A stretch of 64,000 nucleotides of DNA from Roseiarcus sp963759955 (GTDB taxonomy: Bacteria; Pseudomonadota; Alphaproteobacteria; Rhizobiales; Beijerinckiaceae): assembly GCA_963759955.1 (NCBI GenBank), contig CAVXCA010000056.1, forward strand, positions 406,160 through 470,159, written 5' to 3'. Shown here piece by piece: positions 24,529-31,536 of this stretch. The translations under genes were made by a program, and so were the position numbers. The notes beneath the pieces were generated by a model. It saw only the letters and a list, made by a program, of their open reading frames with translations. It had not been told where the DNA came from and searched no databases. Position 1 is the first letter of the stretch. Every line of letters begins with the position of its first letter.

Positions 24529-25890
24529 ATGACCGACGCCGAACTCGTTGCGCGCTACGACGGCCGCGTGCCGCGCTACACCAGCTATCCCACCGCGCCG
24601 CACTTCTCGCCCGCGATCGGCGAGCAGACTTACGCCGAGTGGCTCGGCGCGCTTTCGCCGCAGACGCCGCTTTCGCTTTATCTGCATGTGCCGTTCTGCG
24701 ACCGGCTGTGCCATTACTGCGGCTGCAACACCACCGTGGTGCGGCTCGATTCCTCGCTGCGCGCCTATGCGGGGCTGCTGGAGCGCGAGATCAAGCGCGT
24801 CGCCGGCTTCATCGGCCGCCGCGCCAAGGTTTCCCATGTCCATTGGGGCGGCGGCACACCGACCAGCCTTCCCGGCGACCGGCTGACCGCCATCATGGCG
24901 CGCATCCGCGAATCCTTCGACCTCGCGGCGGACGCGGAAATCGCGATCGAGCTCGATCCGACCAGCCTTCCCGAGGACCGGCTCGACGCCTTACGCGAAA
25001 TGGGCGTCACCCGCGTCAGCCTCGGCGTCCAGGACCTCGAGCCGGCGGTGCAGGAGGCGATCGGGCGCCGGCAATCCTACGAAGAGACAGAAGACTGCGC
25101 CGGCAAGGCGCGCGGCCTCGGCGTCGGCTCGCTCAATCTCGACCTCATTTACGGCCTGCCGCTGCAGACCGAGGAGAGCGTCGCGCGCACGGCGCGGCGC
25201 GCGCTCGCTCTCAACGCCGACCGCGTCGCCGTGTTCGGCTACGCCCACGTGCCGTGGATGAAGAAGCACCAGCAGCTGATTTCGGAGGCGAGCCTGCCGG
25301 GCGCCGCCGAGCGCTTCGCCCAGCAGCGCGCGATCCATCGCGTGCTCACAGAGGAGGGCGGCTACATCCCGGTCGGGCTCGACCATTACGCGCGCCCCGG
25401 CGACGCGATGGCCGAGGCCGCGGCCTCGCGCAGCCTCAAGCGCGGCTTCCAGGGCTACACCACCGACGCCGCGCCGGCGCTGATCGGCTTCGGCGCCAGC
25501 GCGATCGGCTCGTTGCCGCAGGGCTATGTTCAGAACGCGCCGACCGCGCCCGCCTACGCCAAGCTGATCGAGGCGGGAGGCCTCGCCACCGTGCGCGGCG
25601 TCGCGCTGACGGGCGAGGACCGGCTGCGCCGCGACGTAATCGAGCGACTGATGTGCGACCTCGAAGTCGATATCGAGGGCATCGCCCAGGCGCACGCCGC
25701 CGATCCCGCGCCGCTCGTCGCCTGCCTCGAAGGGCTGTCGCGCTTCGAAGCCGACGGCCTCGCCCATTGGGACGGGCGCCGCATCGCGGTCAGCGAAAAG
25801 GGCCGCCCCTTCGTGCGCTCGGTGGCGGCGCTGTTCGACGCGTACCTCACGCAGGACGCCGATAAGCCTAGGCATTCGCGGGCGGTTTAG
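24529..25890 (+). CDS. hemN: oxygen-independent coproporphyrinogen III oxidase (radical SAM)
   Basis: HemN decarboxylates coproporphyrinogen III to protoporphyrinogen IX without oxygen. The radical-SAM cysteines are in FCDRLCHYCGC (CX3CX2C) at about residues 61-71. The GGGTP SAM motif and the substrate-site sequence VPRYTSYPTAPHF at the N-terminus are present. The C-terminal HemN domain contains YIPVGLDHYARPGD. I chose the ATG at 24529 (453 residues), with AGGA about eight bases upstream, because the longer frame from 24460 would place the anaerobox inside coding sequence and adds a non-conserved leader. Confidence 0.95.
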   Translation: MTDAELVARYDGRVPRYTSYPTAPHFSPAIGEQTYAEWLGALSPQTPLSLYLHVPFCDRLCHYCGCNTTVVRLDSSLRAYAGLLEREIKRVAGFIGRRAKVSHVHWGGGTPTSLPGDRLTAIMARIRESFDLAADAEIAIELDPTSLPEDRLDALREMGVTRVSLGVQDLEPAVQEAIGRRQSYEETEDCAGKARGLGVGSLNLDLIYGLPLQTEESVARTARRALALNADRVAVFGYAHVPWMKKHQQLISEASLPGAAERFAQQRAIHRVLTEEGGYIPVGLDHYARPGDAMAEAAASRSLKRGFQGYTTDAAPALIGFGASAIGSLPQGYVQNAPTAPAYAKLIEAGGLATVRGVALTGEDRLRRDVIERLMCDLEVDIEGIAQAHAADPAPLVACLEGLSRFEADGLAHWDGRRIAVSEKGRPFVRSVAALFDAYLTQDADKPRHSRAV

Positions 25891-25924
25891 GGGCAAGGAC
25901 CGAGGCTGGCCGGCCCCGACCGGG

Positions 25925-26077
25925 TCAGTCCTCGCTCGGCTTCGCGCCGCCGCCGCGCGAGGCAAACTTGATGATCGCCCACGGCCCCGCGAGGATCATT
26001 GCGACGCCGCCGAAGGCTAGCGCGAGCATGCCGCCGTTGGCGGGATCGCCGAACACGGCCCAGAATGCGTCGGGCAT
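25925..26077 (-). CDS. small single-span membrane protein (50 aa)
   Basis: This short frame, between hemN and ruvC on the opposite strand, starts MPDAFWAVFGDPANGGM. A hydrophobic stretch (about residues 17-36, with ALAFGGVAMILAGPWAII) looks like one membrane helix, and the tail is short and mixed-charge (ending AKPSED). A strong GAGGAG stands about eight bases before the ATG at 26077. The site, composition and isolation make it a likely real gene, though I do not recognise a family. Function is unknown. Confidence 0.65.
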   Translation of the reverse strand: MPDAFWAVFGDPANGGMLALAFGGVAMILAGPWAIIKFASRGGGAKPSED

Positions 26078-26200
26078 CGGTTCCACTCCTCGTTGCACGC
26101 CTTCAAATGGCGCGTTTCGGCGGAGTGCGCAAGGCGGCGCCGCAGATTTGCGGCGCGGACTCTGGCCAGGGCGCCGTCCGATGGCTTATGAGATCATTTC

Positions 26201-26704
26201 ATGAACAGGAGCGCGATTCGCATCCTCGGCGTCGACCCCGGCCTGCGCAACACCGGCTGGGGCGTGATCGAGGTCGTGGGATCGCGCCTCGGCTATGTCT
26301 CCTGCGGCTCGATCCACACCGACGCGGCGACCTCGCTCGCCGAGCGGCTCTCGGCGATCCATCGCGCGCTCGCGCGCCTCGTCGAAAGCGAGCGGCCGGC
26401 CGAGGCGGCGGTCGAGGAGACTTTCGTCAACCGCGATCCGCAATCGACGCTGAAGCTCGGCCAAGCGCGCGGCGTCGCGCTCGCGGCGCTCGCCCTCCAG
26501 GGCCTGCCGGTCGCCGAATACGCGGCGAATCTCATCAAGAAGACAGTCGTCGGCGTCGGCCACGCCGAGAAGGCCCAGGTGGCGATGATGGTCAGGATGC
26601 TGCTTCCCTCGAGCCAGGCTCGCTCGCCCGACGCCGCCGACGCGCTGGCGGTCGCGATCTGCCACGCGCAACACCGCGCGGCACGCGCCAGAGGCGCCGC
26701 ATGA
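26201..26704 (+). CDS. ruvC: crossover junction endodeoxyribonuclease RuvC
   Basis: RuvC cuts Holliday junctions symmetrically. The 167-residue product begins with IRILGVDPGLRNTGWG, giving the first catalytic Asp at about residue 11. The second acidic site is VEETFVN at about 71-77. The C-terminal DAADALAVAICHAQ supplies the remaining Asp residues. Its stop overlaps the ruvA start, so the pair is coupled. Confidence 0.97.
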   Translation: MNRSAIRILGVDPGLRNTGWGVIEVVGSRLGYVSCGSIHTDAATSLAERLSAIHRALARLVESERPAEAAVEETFVNRDPQSTLKLGQARGVALAALALQGLPVAEYAANLIKKTVVGVGHAEKAQVAMMVRMLLPSSQARSPDAADALAVAICHAQHRAARARGAA

Positions 26705-27315
26705 TCGGCAAGCTCAAAGGGATTGTCGACAGCCTCGGCGAGGAGGAGTTGATCCTCGACGTCGGCGGCGTTGGCTACGTCGTTTCCGCCTCAGCGCGCA
26801 CCCTGCGCGCGCTTCCCGCCGTCGGGCAGGCGGCGACGCTGCATATCGAGACCCAGGTGCGCGAGGACGCGATCCGGCTGTTCGGCTTTCTCACCGTCGC
26901 CGAGCGCGACTGGTTCCGTCTTTTGCAGAGCGTGCAGGGCGTCGGCGCCAAGGTCGCGCTCGGAATCTTGGGCGCGCTGTCGGGCGAGGCGCTGAGCGCG
27001 GCGATCGCCCACCAGGACAAGGCGATGATGGCGCGCGCGCCCGGCGTCGGCCCCAAGCTCGCCGCGCGCCTGGTGCTGGAGCTCAAGGACAAGGCGCCGG
27101 CGCTCGGCGTCGCCGATCTCGGCGGCGCGATCGCTGCGGCCGACCCCAGCTCGAAACTGCCCAAGGAGGCCGAGGACGCGGTGCTCGCGCTCGTCAGCCT
27201 CGGCTACGCCCGCCCGCAGGCCTCAGCTGCCGTCGCCAAGGGCGTCGCGGCGCTGGGCGCCGAGGCGCAGACCGCGGCGCTGATTCGGCTGGGGCTGAAG
27301 GAGCTGGCGCAGTGA
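26701..27315 (+). CDS. ruvA: Holliday junction branch migration protein RuvA
   Basis: RuvA grips the four-way junction and loads RuvB. The 204-residue protein starts MIGKLKGIVDSLGEEELILDVGG (OB domain). Two helix-hairpin-helix motifs follow (VQGVGAKVALGILG and APGVGPKLAARLVLEL). A flexible linker and the C-terminal RuvB-binding three-helix domain complete it. ATGA overlap with ruvC indicates co-translation. ruvB does not follow directly: a 190-residue membrane protein gene is in between. Confidence 0.97.
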   Translation: MIGKLKGIVDSLGEEELILDVGGVGYVVSASARTLRALPAVGQAATLHIETQVREDAIRLFGFLTVAERDWFRLLQSVQGVGAKVALGILGALSGEALSAAIAHQDKAMMARAPGVGPKLAARLVLELKDKAPALGVADLGGAIAAADPSSKLPKEAEDAVLALVSLGYARPQASAAVAKGVAALGAEAQTAALIRLGLKELAQ

Positions 27316-27370
27316 TTGGGCGGGCGCGAACGACACGGCCGTCGGCGCAGCTCAGGGGGCGTGGTTCGTC

Positions 27371-27943
27371 ATGAGTCCGTCGTCCCAGTGCCGCTTCTTC
27401 CTGCCGACGGTCGGCTTGACGCTGCTGTTCGCCGGGCTCGGGCCGGCGATCGGCGGGGTGTTGTTCGTCCCGTTCGCCGGCGCGCTGGAGACGCCGCTCG
27501 CGGCGCATGCGGTCGGTCATATCGGCGCGATCGCGACCCCGACCGGGCGCACGATCGCGTTCATTCTCGCCTATGTCCTCGGCGTCGGACCGGCGGCCGC
27601 GACCGGCTTCGTCTATGCGCTGTGGGACGCGGCGGCGCCCGCCGGCGCGCCGCGCGCGCTCGCCGCGGCGTTCATCGGCGGCGCGATGACCTACGGCCTT
27701 TTTCTCTGGCTCGCCTCGCTCGGCGCGTCCCTCGAGGCGACGATCCGCATGGAGGTGAGCCCTTCGGCCGGCGACTGGATCGAGGCGGCGTTCTCGGGCG
27801 GGCTCGATGCGACGCTGCAGCGCGCGCTCGTCGCCTGCGGCGCGATCGCCGGCCTCGTCTGCGCGATGGCGGCGAGCCTGCTCGGCCTGACGACGCGCGG
27901 CGGGCTCGTTCCCGCGCCGCCGGCGGGAGGCCTCACGAAATGA
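27371..27943 (+). CDS. hypothetical four-span membrane protein between ruvA and ruvB
   Basis: I do not recognise a family. The 190-residue product has four hydrophobic segments at about residues 9-35, 62-88, 94-118 and 150-173, separated by short loops, and a Pro/Gly-rich tail. There is no Walker or metal motif. It starts 55 bases after the ruvA stop, and its own stop overlaps the ruvB ATG (ATGA), so translation of ruvB is probably coupled to it. The coupling suggests an old, stable insertion rather than a recent accident. A link to DNA repair is possible only by position. Confidence 0.75.
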   Translation: MSPSSQCRFFLPTVGLTLLFAGLGPAIGGVLFVPFAGALETPLAAHAVGHIGAIATPTGRTIAFILAYVLGVGPAAATGFVYALWDAAAPAGAPRALAAAFIGGAMTYGLFLWLASLGASLEATIRMEVSPSAGDWIEAAFSGGLDATLQRALVACGAIAGLVCAMAASLLGLTTRGGLVPAPPAGGLTK

Positions 27944-28974
27944 CCGCCCCTCCCCGCCGTCTCGTCTCCGCCGAGAAGCGCCCCGAGGACGAAACCGCGC
28001 TGCGCCCGCAGGTGCTGGCCGACTTCACCGGCCAGGAGGCGGCGCGCAAGAACCTCAAGGTGTTCATCGAATCGGCGAAGTCGCGCGGCGAGGCGCTCGA
28101 TCACGTGCTGTTCGTCGGCCCGCCGGGCCTCGGCAAGACGACGCTGGCGCAGATCGTCGCCCGCGAGCTCGGCGTCAACTTCCGCTCGACCTCGGGGCCG
28201 GTGATCGCCAAGGCGGGCGATCTCGCCGCGCAGCTCACCAATCTCGAGCCGCACGACGTCCTGTTCATCGACGAGATCCATCGCCTCAATCCGGCGGTCG
28301 AAGAAATCCTCTATCCAGCGATGGAGGACTTCCAGCTGGACCTCATCATCGGCGCCGGGCCGGCGGCGCGCTCGGTCAAGATCGATCTCGCGCAGTTCAC
28401 CCTGATCGGCGCGACGACGCGCGCCGGGCTGCTGACGACCCCCTTGCGCGACCGCTTCGGCATTCCGGTGCGGCTCAATTTCTACACCGTGCCGGAACTC
28501 GAGGGTATCGTGCGACGCGGCGCGCGGGTAATCGGGCTGGAGCTCGCCGAGGAAGGCGCCAACGAAATCGCCAAGCGCTCGCGCGGCACGCCGCGCATCG
28601 CCGGGCGCTTGCTGCGGCGGGTGCGCGACTTCGCCGTGGTCGAGGGCGCGAAGACCGTCACCCGCGCGATCGCCGACGGCGCGCTGCGCCTGCTCGACGT
28701 CGACGCGATCGGCCTCGACCAGATGGACCGGCGCTACCTCGAGGCGATCGCGATCAGCTTCGGCGGCGGCCCGGTCGGCGTCGAAACGATCGCCGCCGCG
28801 CTGTCCGAGCCGCGCGACGCGATCGAGGAGATCATCGAGCCTTATCTCATCCAGCAGGGCTTCGTGCAGCGCACGCCGCGCGGACGGTTGCTGACCACGC
28901 ACGCGTTCAAGCACCTCGGCCTCGCCGAGCCGCCGCGCGAGGTCGCGCAGTCGAGCCTGTTCGAGGAGGATTGA
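27940..28974 (+). CDS. ruvB: Holliday junction branch migration ATPase RuvB
   Basis: RuvB is the AAA+ motor that drives branch migration. The 344-residue protein has Walker A VGPPGLGKTT at about residues 59-68, Walker B LFIDEIHRL at about 108-116, a sensor-1 LIGATTRAGLL and the C-terminal winged-helix DNA-binding domain. The N-terminal RPQVLADFTGQ is a family mark. The ATG overlaps the stop of the preceding membrane-protein gene, so I prefer it to any upstream start. Confidence 0.97.
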   Translation: MTAPPRRLVSAEKRPEDETALRPQVLADFTGQEAARKNLKVFIESAKSRGEALDHVLFVGPPGLGKTTLAQIVARELGVNFRSTSGPVIAKAGDLAAQLTNLEPHDVLFIDEIHRLNPAVEEILYPAMEDFQLDLIIGAGPAARSVKIDLAQFTLIGATTRAGLLTTPLRDRFGIPVRLNFYTVPELEGIVRRGARVIGLELAEEGANEIAKRSRGTPRIAGRLLRRVRDFAVVEGAKTVTRAIADGALRLLDVDAIGLDQMDRRYLEAIAISFGGGPVGVETIAAALSEPRDAIEEIIEPYLIQQGFVQRTPRGRLLTTHAFKHLGLAEPPREVAQSSLFEED

Positions 28975-29049
28975 TGGGCGCGGCGTCACCACGACGCGGC
29001 AAAGGCTGAGGAATTTGTGCTAGACGACGTGCCGACGAACGCGCCGTCC

Positions 29050-29126
29050 CGTCATTGCGAGGAGCGTAGCGACGAAGCAATCCATGGCGCCGCCGCATGG
29101 ATTGCTTCGCTTCGCTCGCAATGACG
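29050..29126. repeat. 77-bp palindromic repeat (CGTCATTGCGAG type)
   Basis: The element has inverted outer arms CGTCATTGCGAG and CTCGCAATGACG and inner arms GAAGCAATCCATG and CATGGATTGCTTC around a short centre. This is a recognised kind of dispersed intergenic repeat in many bacterial genomes. It lies between ruvB and the small gene before xerD and may form a cruciform or act as an RNA hairpin. No other copy is seen in the window. Confidence 0.85.
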
Positions 29127-29168
29127 AGGGCGCGTTCCCGGACATAACAGCGAGCTTGGACGAACCCT

Positions 29169-29312
29169 GTGCCCACTCTCTTCCGCTTTCTCGTCATCGT
29201 CGGCGTGCTCGCCGGGCTGGTCTACGGCGGCATGGTCGCGCTGGTGGCGAACGTGAAGGTGCAGCCGCGCGAGATGACGCAGATCGTCGCCATCCCCAAG
29301 GCGCCGCAATGA
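29169..29312 (+). CDS. conserved small membrane protein upstream of xerD (47 aa)
   Basis: The frame begins with a GTG at 29169 and reads VPTLFRFLVIVGVLAGLVYG, one hydrophobic span at about residues 5-28. A conserved-looking cytoplasmic tail follows (ANVKVQPREMTQIV, ending IPKAPQ). Similar short proteins precede xerD in Rhizobiales and have at times been mislabelled as histidine kinases; they have no kinase motif. The stop overlaps the xerD ATG (ATGA). Function is unknown. Confidence 0.7.
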   Translation: MPTLFRFLVIVGVLAGLVYGGMVALVANVKVQPREMTQIVAIPKAPQ

Positions 29313-30268
29313 CCGCGCCGCGGCCCGCCGCGGACCATCGCCTCGTCGAGTCGTTTCTCGACGCGATCGCCGCCGAGCGCGGCGCCAGCCGCAACACCAT
29401 CGAGGCCTACCGGCGCGATCTGACCGACTATACCGACTTCCTAGCCGATCGCGGCGCGAGCGCGCTTGCTGCGTCGAGCGCCGACGTTCGCGGCTTCATC
29501 GCCGCGCGCGGCGCCGACGGGCTCGCGGCGGCTTCGCTCGCGCGCCGGCTTTCCTCGGTGCGCCAGTTCCACAAACATCTCTATGTCGAGGGACGGCGCG
29601 GCGACGATCCGACCCTGGCGATCGAGGGCCCGCGCCGCGGCCGCCCGCTGCCCAAGGTGCTGAGCGTCGCCGAGGTCGGTCGGCTGATCGCCACTGCGCG
29701 CGAGGGGTTGGAGGCGCCGGAGCGTCCGCCGCGCGAACGTCTCGCCGCGGCGCGGATGGCGTGCCTGATCGAGCTCGTCTACGCCTCGGGCCTGCGCGTC
29801 TCCGAACTCGTCGCGCTGCCCAAATCCGCGGCGCGCGCCAAGGAGCCGCTGATCGCGGTGCGCGGCAAGGGCAACAAGGAACGCCTCGTGCCGATTTCCG
29901 GCCCGGCGCGCGCGGCGATGAAAGCCTACCGCGACCTCCTCGATCAATACGCGCCGGGCGCCGCGGCCGGCCGCTGGCTGTTCCCCGCCGACAGCGACAG
30001 CGGCCACCTGACGCGCCAGGCTTTCGCGCGCGATCTGAAAACGATAGCCGCCGCGGCGGGCATCGCCGCGGCCCGCGTCAGCCCGCACGTGCTGCGCCAC
30101 GCCTTCGCCAGCCACCTGTTGCAAAACGGCGCGGACCTGCGCGTCGTCCAGGATCTGCTCGGCCACGCCGACATTTCGACGACGCAGATCTACACCCACG
30201 TGCTCGACGAACGCGCCAAGGCGATGGTGCGCGACCTGCATCCCTTGAGCGACGAGGACGGCGGATGA
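29309..30268 (+). CDS. xerD: site-specific tyrosine recombinase XerD
   Basis: XerD acts with XerC at dif to resolve chromosome dimers during division. The 319-residue product has the SAM-like N-terminal domain (ending at about residue 105) and a catalytic domain. That domain includes Arg in SGLRVSEL, HxxR in HVLRHAFASHLL and the final His and Tyr in LGHADISTTQIYTHV. I use the ATG at 29309, which overlaps the upstream small gene. The longer frame from 29084 runs through a palindromic repeat and is not real. A DUF167 gene overlaps the stop. Confidence 0.94.
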   Translation: MTAPRPAADHRLVESFLDAIAAERGASRNTIEAYRRDLTDYTDFLADRGASALAASSADVRGFIAARGADGLAAASLARRLSSVRQFHKHLYVEGRRGDDPTLAIEGPRRGRPLPKVLSVAEVGRLIATAREGLEAPERPPRERLAAARMACLIELVYASGLRVSELVALPKSAARAKEPLIAVRGKGNKERLVPISGPARAAMKAYRDLLDQYAPGAAAGRWLFPADSDSGHLTRQAFARDLKTIAAAAGIAAARVSPHVLRHAFASHLLQNGADLRVVQDLLGHADISTTQIYTHVLDERAKAMVRDLHPLSDEDGG

Positions 30269-30588
30269 GCGAGACGCCGTGGCGCGCGACGCTCGACGGC
30301 GTCGTCGTCGCCTGCCGCCTGACCCCCAAGGGCGGCCGCGACGCCATCGACGGTTTCGCGACGCTGTCCGACGGCACGCGCGTGCTGCTCGCGCGGGTGC
30401 GCTCGGCGCCGGAGGACGGCAAGGCCAACGACGCGCTGTGCAAGCTGATCGCGGAGGCGCTCGGCGTCGCGGCCTCGAAGGCGCGGCTCGTCGCCGGGGC
30501 CAAGAGCCGGCTGAAGCAGGTCGCGGTGACGGGCGAGCCGGGGGTGTTGGCGGCGAAGTTGGCGGGGCTGCGGGGGGCGAAGGGATAG
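30265..30588 (+). CDS. DUF167 family (YggU-like) protein
   Basis: The 107-residue protein has the DUF167 core: GVVVACRLTPKGGRDAIDG at the N-terminus, then VRSAPEDGKANDALCKLIAEALG and VAGAKSRLKQVAVTG. The family is widespread but its role is not established. The start overlaps the xerD stop, indicating translational coupling. The region after this gene is repetitive and appears to be accessory DNA. Confidence 0.9.
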   Translation: MSETPWRATLDGVVVACRLTPKGGRDAIDGFATLSDGTRVLLARVRSAPEDGKANDALCKLIAEALGVAASKARLVAGAKSRLKQVAVTGEPGVLAAKLAGLRGAKG

Positions 30589-30670
30589 GCGCGGGGCGGC
30601 CCGGTCGATCCGGGACGCAAGAAAGCGAAATCAGCGCGTTAGGCGCCAAGTTCTGTCCCTCCGGCCGGCC

Positions 30671-30860
30671 GGCGGGAGGCGCGGCGACGCCGGCAGGCAA
30701 GGCGCCCGTGACGAGGGGGAGAGCGGACCGCAGAATTGGGGAATTCGGCTCCTGTCACCGAATTCGGCGGGAGGCGCGGCGACGCCGGCAGGCGAGGCGC
30801 CCGCGACGAGGAGGAGAGCGGACCGCAGAATTGGGGAATTCGGCTCCTGTCACCGAATTT
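30671..30860. repeat. two tandem copies of a 95-bp direct repeat
   Basis: Copy 1 is 30671-30765 and copy 2 is 30766-30860; they differ at only a few positions. Each copy ends in a hairpin with arms GAATTCGG and CCGAATTC (in copy 1, 30741-30748 and 30758-30765). The 3' end TGTCACCGAATT is repeated twice more, near 30859-30871 and 30874-30886. No convincing gene lies here. Fragments like this are often remains of mobile elements. Confidence 0.8.
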
Positions 30861-30990
30861 GTCACCGAATTTCATGTCACCGAATTTCAGCCGGGCCTTT
30901 GGTATTATATGTCGAGTTCGATCGTCGGGGAAGAGCGACAAGGGGCGGCGGCAAGCCTGCTGTCGCCGTGGCCGCGTGGCCGAGGCCTGC

Positions 30991-31041
30991 GGCCAATGAC
31001 CCCCCTCTCCCGAACGGGAGAGGGGTCGGGGGTGAGGGTTT
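30991..31041 (+). repeat. left inverted repeat of the DUF559 cassette
   Basis: The unit begins GGCCAATGAC and ends GGTGAGGGTTT. In the middle is a hairpin with arms CCCCTCTCCCG and CGGGAGAGGGG. Its reverse complement matches 31428-31478 at 48 of 51 positions. There is no T-run on either side, so it is not a standard terminator. It sits 13 bases before the DUF559 start codon. Confidence 0.85.
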
Positions 31042-31054
31042 AGAAGGCGCCGAA

Positions 31055-31402
31055 ATGGTCTCCGAACCGCATCGTTTCGCTCGCGGCCTGCGCAAAGGCT
31101 CGACCTCTGCGGAAGAGATTTTGTGGGCGCAGCTGCGCGGATCGCGTTTTCACGGCGCTAAATTCAAACGGCAGGTTCCGGTCGATCGCTATGTCGTGGA
31201 CTTCTGCTGCCACGCCGCGCGCCTCGTCGTCGAGATCGACGGTGTGCAACACGAATGGCAGTCTCCGTACGATGACGTCCGCACGAGGACCCTGGAAAGC
31301 GCCGGTTTCCAGGTGGCGCGCTTCACCAACGAGCAAGTGCGCGACGACCTCGAAGGCGTGCTGCGGAAGCTCGCAGAGGAATTGCGTTTGCCGTTCGACT
31401 AG
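31055..31402 (+). CDS. DUF559 (Vsr/endonuclease-fold) protein
   Basis: The 115-residue protein has the DUF559 core: QLRGSRFHGAKFKRQVPVDRY with YVVDFCCHAARLVVEIDG, then QHEW. These match the family's acidic, PD-(D/E)XK-like catalytic residues: Asp in VDF, Glu/Asp in VEIDG and Gln/His in QHEW. Such proteins are related in fold to very-short-patch repair and restriction endonucleases; activity has not been shown for most. GAAGG stands about nine bases before the ATG at 31055. The gene is enclosed by inverted repeats and has no partner gene. The promoter must lie inside or upstream of the left repeat. Confidence 0.88.
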   Translation: MVSEPHRFARGLRKGSTSAEEILWAQLRGSRFHGAKFKRQVPVDRYVVDFCCHAARLVVEIDGVQHEWQSPYDDVRTRTLESAGFQVARFTNEQVRDDLEGVLRKLAEELRLPFD

Positions 31403-31427
31403 ATTGAGCAGCCGGAGGCGTCTGTCC

Positions 31428-31478
31428 AAACCCTCACCCCCGTCCCCTCTCCCGAACGGGAGAGGGGGGTCATTGGCC
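31428..31478 (-). repeat. right inverted repeat of the DUF559 cassette
   Basis: This copy is inverted relative to the left one and begins AAACCCTCACCCCCG on the plus strand. It has the same CCCCTCTCCCG hairpin. The three mismatches to the left copy are one in the linker and two in the hairpin loop. It starts 25 bases after the DUF559 stop. Confidence 0.85.
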
Positions 31479-31536
31479 GCGGGCTTCGGCTGCGCTCGGG
31501 GTCTCAATGACGGCGTCGCAGACGCCCGCGGCCAAT
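31472..31536. repeat. outer hairpin of the right repeat, running into the 3' end of yhaV
   Basis: ATTGGCCGCGGGC (31472-31484) and GCCCGCGGCCAAT (31524-31536) are exact inverted arms around about 39 bases. The arm at 31524 lies inside the yhaV reading frame, so the last dozen codons of the toxin gene come from repeat sequence. Confidence 0.7.

Larger units (their letters stand above)
30991..31478. mobile_element. candidate mobile cassette: DUF559 gene between 51-bp inverted repeats
   Basis: Two inverted copies of a 51-bp sequence (30991-31041 and 31428-31478) enclose a single DUF559 gene with only short spacers: 13 bases on the 5' side and 25 on the 3' side. The repeats match at 48 of 51 positions. 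Similarity continues for about 20 further bases outside them, more weakly. The arrangement resembles a minimal transposon or a REP-bounded unit, but DUF559 is not a proven transposase, and no target-site duplication can be judged from one locus. Confidence 0.55.

Noticed and set aside
30671..30860. CRISPR array
   Set aside because: Only two adjacent copies of a 95-bp unit without spacers; no cas genes nearby.
31003..31026. CCCCTCTCCCG hairpin as a terminator or promoter element
   Set aside because: No T-run on either side, and the hairpin is an inner part of the inverted repeat.
30899..31054. Upstream extension of the DUF559 frame
   Set aside because: The frame passes through the inverted repeat; a ribosome binding site and the family start favour the ATG at 31055.
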